Origin: Virgibacillus_F flavescens | Lineage (GTDB): Bacteria; Bacillota; Bacilli; Bacillales; Amphibacillaceae | Assembly: GCF_050574275.1 (NCBI RefSeq) | Contig: NZ_CP192260.1 | Location: forward strand, 2,728,001 to 2,792,000 | Direction: 5' to 3' | Length of the DNA: 64,000 nucleotides | In this document: in pieces, positions 60,211 to 64,000 of the stretch | Numbering within the stretch: the first letter of the stretch is position 1 | Layout: each line of letters begins with the position of its first letter | Notes under the pieces: model-generated | The model's database searches: none | Told to the model about the DNA's origin: nothing | What the model saw: only the letters and a program-made list of their open reading frames with translations | Program-made: the position numbers and the translations under genes

Positions 60211-61410
60211 GTGAGTAAACAGGAAAAGACAAGCTATAATTTTCATACATTCTTAGAGATACTTCTCGCTTCAACAAAACTGGGGTTCACTTCGTTTGGT
60301 GGACCTGTTGCACACTTAGCATATTTTAAAGATGAATATATTGATAGACGAAAATGGCTGGATGATAAAACATACACGGATATCATAGCACTCTGTCAAT
60401 TTCTGCCTGGTCCTGCCAGCAGTCAGGTAGGTATAGCAATAGGTATGGTGCGCGGAGGTATAATAGGAGGAGTGATATCCTGGATTGGATTCACTCTGCC
60501 ATCAATCATTGTACTCGTTGTATTTGCAATGCTCTACCAGACCTTTACACTGGGCGACGCTGGATTTATCCACAGCTTGAAAATTGTTGCTGCAGCAGTT
60601 GTACTGCACGCTATAATTGGACTTGGAAAAAAGCTGACTCCAGATAAAACAAGGCTTGCAATCGCTTTATCGGCAGCTTTTATCATGCTGCTCTATCCTT
60701 CAGCATGGATGCAAATATTAATCATTATTGGCGCTGGATTACTTGGGTTAACGTTATTTAAAAATAAAGCAGAAACAAACGTACAACCTTTTTCAGTAAA
60801 TATCTCTAAGAAAACCGGTATTACTTCTTTAAGTATTCTTGTTACCACATTAATTGTACTTCCTATTATCAACAAGCTTACTGAAAATCCTTTAATTAAT
60901 ATATTTGATATATTTTTCAGGGTTGGTTCACTGGTTTTTGGTGGAGGACACGTAGTTTTACCAATGATTGAGCGCGAGCTGGTTCCACAAGGTTTGTTGA
61001 CCGCTGACCAATTTCTTGCAGGTTATGGTATGGCGCAGGCTGTACCGGGTCCACTTTTCACATTTTCAAGTTACTTAGGAACGATGTTGCAAGGAGTTTC
61101 AGGTGCTGTTGTGGCTACTATTGGAATTTTTCTTCCTTCCTTCTTATTGATTATCGCTGCATTACCATTTCTTAATTCGTTACGAAAACGTTCTTCTTTT
61201 CAGGGTATTTTAATGGGGGTAAACGCGAGTGTAGTTGGAATTCTGGTAGCAGCATTTTATGATCCAGTACTTAAAAGCTCTATTTTTGAAGCTTCCGACT
61301 TTGCATTAGCTGTTATCTTATTTATGTTACTTCATAAGTGGAAGGTTTCCGCTTGGATGATTGTTTTATTAGGGATTACAGGAGGATATATCATAGATTT
61401 AATTAGTTAA
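60211..61410 (+). CDS. chrA: Chromate transporter ChrA
   Basis: A 399-residue long-chain chromate efflux protein made of two homologous CHR halves: FTSFGGPVAHLAYFKDEY near residue 30 and VFGGGHVVLPMIERELV near 245. It expels chromate using the membrane gradient. The start is GTG 60211 after GAGGTGATGAT. It follows padR in one operon. A strong terminator is at 61411-61455. Confidence 0.92.
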   Translation: MSKQEKTSYNFHTFLEILLASTKLGFTSFGGPVAHLAYFKDEYIDRRKWLDDKTYTDIIALCQFLPGPASSQVGIAIGMVRGGIIGGVISWIGFTLPSIIVLVVFAMLYQTFTLGDAGFIHSLKIVAAAVVLHAIIGLGKKLTPDKTRLAIALSAAFIMLLYPSAWMQILIIIGAGLLGLTLFKNKAETNVQPFSVNISKKTGITSLSILVTTLIVLPIINKLTENPLINIFDIFFRVGSLVFGGGHVVLPMIERELVPQGLLTADQFLAGYGMAQAVPGPLFTFSSYLGTMLQGVSGAVVATIGIFLPSFLLIIAALPFLNSLRKRSSFQGILMGVNASVVGILVAAFYDPVLKSSIFEASDFALAVILFMLLHKWKVSAWMIVLLGITGGYIIDLIS

Positions 61411-61455
61411 AAAGAATGGGGCTGACCGGTAACTAACTGGACAGCTCCATTCTTT
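61411..61455. terminator. Bidirectional terminator
   Basis: AAAGAATGG-GCTG pairs with CAGC-CCATTCTTT with a short bulge, between chrA and selO. Confidence 0.85.
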
Positions 61456-62925
61456 TTATGTGCCACAAAAAGTTTGATATGGTTGATTCGTCGGCTCAGG
61501 AGGTGTTGCGTACTTTTTTTGTTCAGCAGAATGAGCATAAGGGTTTGAAAGAACTGCCAGCAGCTGCTCTACCAAACTGTAATCCTCAAGATTCACTGCA
61601 GCTTCTAAAGCTTCTTCTACCCGATGGTTTCTTGGGATAACCGCAGGATTGGAGTTCTGCATCAACTCTTTTGAGGAAGCTTTCGATTCCTCCTGCCTGC
61701 ATAGTCTCGCCATCCACTTATCATACCAAAGAGAAAATTCAGGGCTCTCAAATAAATCTGATCCATCTTTCTTGTCAAAGGATAAATCACGAAAAGTATT
61801 CGTAAAGTCGGCTTGATATTTCTGCAGCATTTGAAGAAATTCTTCAATTAATGACTGATCCTCTTCTTCCTCGTTGAAGATACCAAGTTTCGCTCGCATA
61901 CCACTGAGCCAATTAGCAAAATACTGAGTTGGAAATTCAGAAAGTGCTACCTCTGCTACGTCAATGGCTTTTTCCTGATTTTCATCCAGCAACGGCAATA
62001 GTGTTTCTGCTAATCGTGTTAGATTCCATTTAGCCATATATGGTTGGTTTCCATATGCATATCGCCCTTGAACATCAATAGAACTAAATACTGTAGCCGG
62101 ATCATATGTATCCATAAAAGCACACGGACCATAATCAATCGTTTCCCCGCTTATCGTCATATTATCGGTGTTCATTACGCCGTGAATAAAACCAACCAGT
62201 TGCCAATTAGCAACCAACTTTGCCTGACGCTCGATTACTTCCTGAAGCAGCAATTGATATCGGTTATTCTTATTTTCAATATCTGGAAAATGCCGATTTA
62301 TTGTATAGTCAGCCAGAGCTCGGAGTTCTTCAACATCACCCAGTCCTGCTGCATATTGAAAGGTACCGACCCGCAAATGACTGGCAGCTATTCGCGTTAG
62401 AATTGCTCCAGGTAATTCGGTTTCACGCCTAATTGTTTCACCAGTTGTGACTACTGCAAGACTTTGAGTAGTTGGGATACCGAGTGCATGCATAGCTTCA
62501 CTTATAATGTATTCACGCAGCATTGGTCCAAGCGCTGCACGACCATCCCCCCCGCGGGAATAGGGTGTACGACCTGATCCTTTAAGTTGAACATCAACTC
62601 GTTCACTTTTAGGAGTAATTTGTTCACCCAGCAGCATAGCTCGGCCGTCACCTAGCATGGTAAAATTACCAAACTGGTGGCCTGCGTAAGCTTGAGCAAG
62701 AGATAAACCGCCTTCTGGAACCTTATTGCCAGCAAGTATGTTTAAACCACTCTCACTTGTCATTTCCTTAGCGTCCAGCCCAAGTGACATGGCCAACTTA
62801 TTATTAAAAATTGCCATTTTTGGTGAGTTAACAGGATTTTGATCGAGGGTAGAAAAAAATGATTTCGGCAAGTGGGAATAACTATTTTCTAAGTTCCATC
62901 CCTCACCCCTTATTTCTTTAGTCAT
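61456..62925 (-). CDS. selO: Protein adenylyltransferase SelO (YdiU)
   Basis: A 489-residue pseudokinase of the SelO family that transfers AMP from ATP to Ser/Thr/Tyr of proteins. Typical segments are AYAGHQFGNFTMLGDGRAMLLGE, LKGSGRTPYSRGGDGRAALGPMLREY and HGVMNTDNMTI, with the C-terminal YQTFCGT. The cysteine near the end takes the place of selenocysteine found in eukaryotes. The start follows AAGGAGGGG. It is single. Confidence 0.93.
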   Translation of the reverse strand: MTKEIRGEGWNLENSYSHLPKSFFSTLDQNPVNSPKMAIFNNKLAMSLGLDAKEMTSESGLNILAGNKVPEGGLSLAQAYAGHQFGNFTMLGDGRAMLLGEQITPKSERVDVQLKGSGRTPYSRGGDGRAALGPMLREYIISEAMHALGIPTTQSLAVVTTGETIRRETELPGAILTRIAASHLRVGTFQYAAGLGDVEELRALADYTINRHFPDIENKNNRYQLLLQEVIERQAKLVANWQLVGFIHGVMNTDNMTISGETIDYGPCAFMDTYDPATVFSSIDVQGRYAYGNQPYMAKWNLTRLAETLLPLLDENQEKAIDVAEVALSEFPTQYFANWLSGMRAKLGIFNEEEEDQSLIEEFLQMLQKYQADFTNTFRDLSFDKKDGSDLFESPEFSLWYDKWMARLCRQEESKASSKELMQNSNPAVIPRNHRVEEALEAAVNLEDYSLVEQLLAVLSNPYAHSAEQKKYATPPEPTNQPYQTFCGT

Positions 62926-63188
62926 TATATCCCCTCCTTTTTATTAGTATTTCCTAAAATCGTTGGCATCTGCAATATTTTTAGTTAATCGATAGGAATT
63001 ATTCATAGCCTGTTAAAAGACACAGTGACAAGAAACTTGAAACTATTCCTCTATATTTTAACATAGGAAGGAAAATTTTTATGTAAATGGCAGTTTCACT
63101 TAAACTAGAATCAGATAATTGCTGAAGTGATCTAACTTTAATGAAACTCTTTTACTAATCTGCATAATATGAGTGCAGGGTAGTTACT

Positions 63189-63698
63189 ATGGAGGTGTTT
63201 ATTCTGATTCATACAGTTAAATCTGGTGAAACACTGACTCAGATATCAAAAGATTATCGTACACCATTATCGGCAATTATTTCTGCAAATCCCACTATCA
63301 ATCCAAACCTCATATTTCCAGGACAATCTATTGTTATACCAGGCATACCTTCACCGCAAACAATTCCATATCAAATTGATGTTTCTGTTAATAACCGGTG
63401 GCTAAGATTACTGAGAGATGGTGTAGTACAAAAACAGTATCCAATTGCTGTCGGAAGAATACTTCACGGCACACCAGTAGGAAATTTTATCATTGTAAAT
63501 AAAGCACCTAATCCTGGTGGACCATTCGGTACGATGTGGATGAGTTTATCAAAAGAACACTATGGGATTCACGGGACGAATGATCCCAGTTCGATTGGTA
63601 AAGCTGTATCGAGAGGTTGTATTCGGATGTTTAATAAGGATGTAGAGGAATTAGCAAGTATCGTTCCTGTAGGTACTATGGTTTACATTCATCCCTGA
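63189..63698 (+). CDS. ykuD: LysM-L,D-transpeptidase YkuD
   Basis: A 169-residue enzyme (164 from the internal start) that cross-links peptidoglycan. LysM covers about residues 8-52 (HTVKSGETLTQIS) and the YkuD domain 60-169, with catalytic His128 (IHGTNDPSS) and Cys144 (SRGCIRM). It matches B. subtilis YkuD, which acts in sporulation. The GGAGGTG ribosome site lies between ATG 63189 and a CTG at 63204; the latter would give MIHTVKSGE, the natural family start, while a weaker AGGGTA precedes the ATG. Confidence 0.92.
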   Translation: MEVFILIHTVKSGETLTQISKDYRTPLSAIISANPTINPNLIFPGQSIVIPGIPSPQTIPYQIDVSVNNRWLRLLRDGVVQKQYPIAVGRILHGTPVGNFIIVNKAPNPGGPFGTMWMSLSKEHYGIHGTNDPSSIGKAVSRGCIRMFNKDVEELASIVPVGTMVYIHP

Positions 63699-63721
63699 AC
63701 TCCTTAACTGGGGAGGTAATA

Positions 63722-63776
63722 AAATAAGAAAGAAATAGCACCATCTAAAAAGAGTGGAACTATTTCTTTCTTATTT
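63722..63776. terminator. Bidirectional terminator
   Basis: Perfect 17-bp stem AAATAAGAAAGAAATAG/CTATTTCTTTCTTATTT lies between convergent genes. Confidence 0.9.
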
Positions 63777-64000
63777 ATCGTGCTTGCTCTGCTCGAATTC
63801 TTTTTGAACTGCTGTTTTTGCTTGAATGTAACCTATTTGTTATCGTCATTTGTAGTCCGATTAATAAAAGTAAAGTAATCTGCGCGATACTTGTTTCCCA
63901 TGTAGGATAGAACCCAAGCCAACTAATGTCTGATACACTTTCAATAGTATGGGCAGGAAGTTTTCCAACCACTTGTAAGGCGTGAATGCTCTCTCCTGTG
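63775..64000 (-). CDS. FTR1/EfeU-type iron permease, C-terminal part
   Basis: Only the last 74 codons are in the window; the frame is open to the right edge and there is no start within it. The segment TGESIHALQVVGKLPAHTI, GFYPTWET and a final membrane helix SIAQITLLLLIGLQ match the C-terminus of FTR1-family high-affinity iron permeases (EfeU, YwbL). A basic tail follows. The gene's start and iron-binding REXXE motifs lie outside. A terminator follows its stop. Confidence 0.7.
   Translation of the reverse strand, partial: TGESIHALQVVGKLPAHTIESVSDISWLGFYPTWETSIAQITLLLLIGLQMTITNRLHSSKNSSSKRIRAEQAR

Overview
The window is an AT-rich chromosomal segment from a spore-forming member of the Bacillaceae. 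Many proteins look closest to the halotolerant genera around Oceanobacillus, Virgibacillus and Ornithinibacillus, but the genus is inferred from recall and no search was run. Evidence for a Bacillus-type spore former includes a seven-gene spoVA-type operon, a Spo0E-like phosphatase with the SQELD signature, a YjcZ-type tiny spore peptide, a YhcN/YlaJ-type lipoprotein, strong AGGAGG ribosome sites, frequent TTG/GTG starts and many U-tailed hairpin terminators. No rRNA, tRNA, transposase, integrase, CRISPR or intact prophage was seen.

Layout. 1-8.0 kb: a truncated pyruvate-oxidase-like TPP enzyme, the K+ gating subunit KtrC, cytochrome bd oxidase CydAB and a heterodimeric ABC exporter. 8.0-8.5 kb is gene-free and holds a dispersed Bacillaceae repeat. 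8.5-17.4 kb is a block of B. subtilis yku-type genes (ykuV, ykuU, mscS/ykuT, ykuS, darB/ykuL, fadH/ykuF, ykuE, ykyB) with a DHA2 exporter, a hemolysin III protein and a Sco copper chaperone. A 122-bp tandem repeat lies after the hemolysin III gene. 17.4-25.6 kb: small proteins, an EamA permease, FbpB-like and Spo0E-like peptides, a PilZ protein, signal peptidase I, a zinc-ribbon protein with an HtrA-like protease, and a diguanylate cyclase. 25.7-32.1 kb: GGDEF-EAL protein, KtrD, YwpF-like, MoaA and MoeA. 32.3-38.1 kb: small membrane and lipoproteins, then the complete spoVA2mob-type spore heat-resistance operon, interrupted before its last gene by a second copy of the dispersed repeat.

38.1-42.2 kb: an operon of an ArsA-type ATPase, a Cys-Cys-ending small protein and an oxidoreductase, then CstA. 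42.3-49.7 kb: formate dehydrogenase (FdhA, DUF1641, FdhD) behind a probable cre site, glutamate dehydrogenase and an ion-transporter-superfamily permease. 49.8-52.3 kb: zinc-ribbon peptide, ThiT under a TPP riboswitch, amidase and a DUF6884-like protein. 52.4-64 kb: YceI protein, aconitase, type II NADH dehydrogenase, AlkA-type glycosylase, two small membrane proteins, an SDR enzyme, a stand-alone C-terminal adenylation domain, a PadR-ChrA operon, SelO, a YkuD L,D-transpeptidase and the end of an FTR1-type iron permease.

Themes. Two nucleotide second messengers recur: c-di-AMP targets (KtrC, DarB) and c-di-GMP enzymes and receptor (two GGDEF proteins, one with EAL, and a PilZ protein). Molybdenum-cofactor genes (moaA, moeA, fdhD) serve the Mo-dependent formate dehydrogenase. 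Redox genes (cydAB, Sco, Ndh-2, fdh, peroxiredoxin) fit a flexible respiratory chain. The most noteworthy item is the complete spoVA2mob-like operon without any flanking transposon genes.
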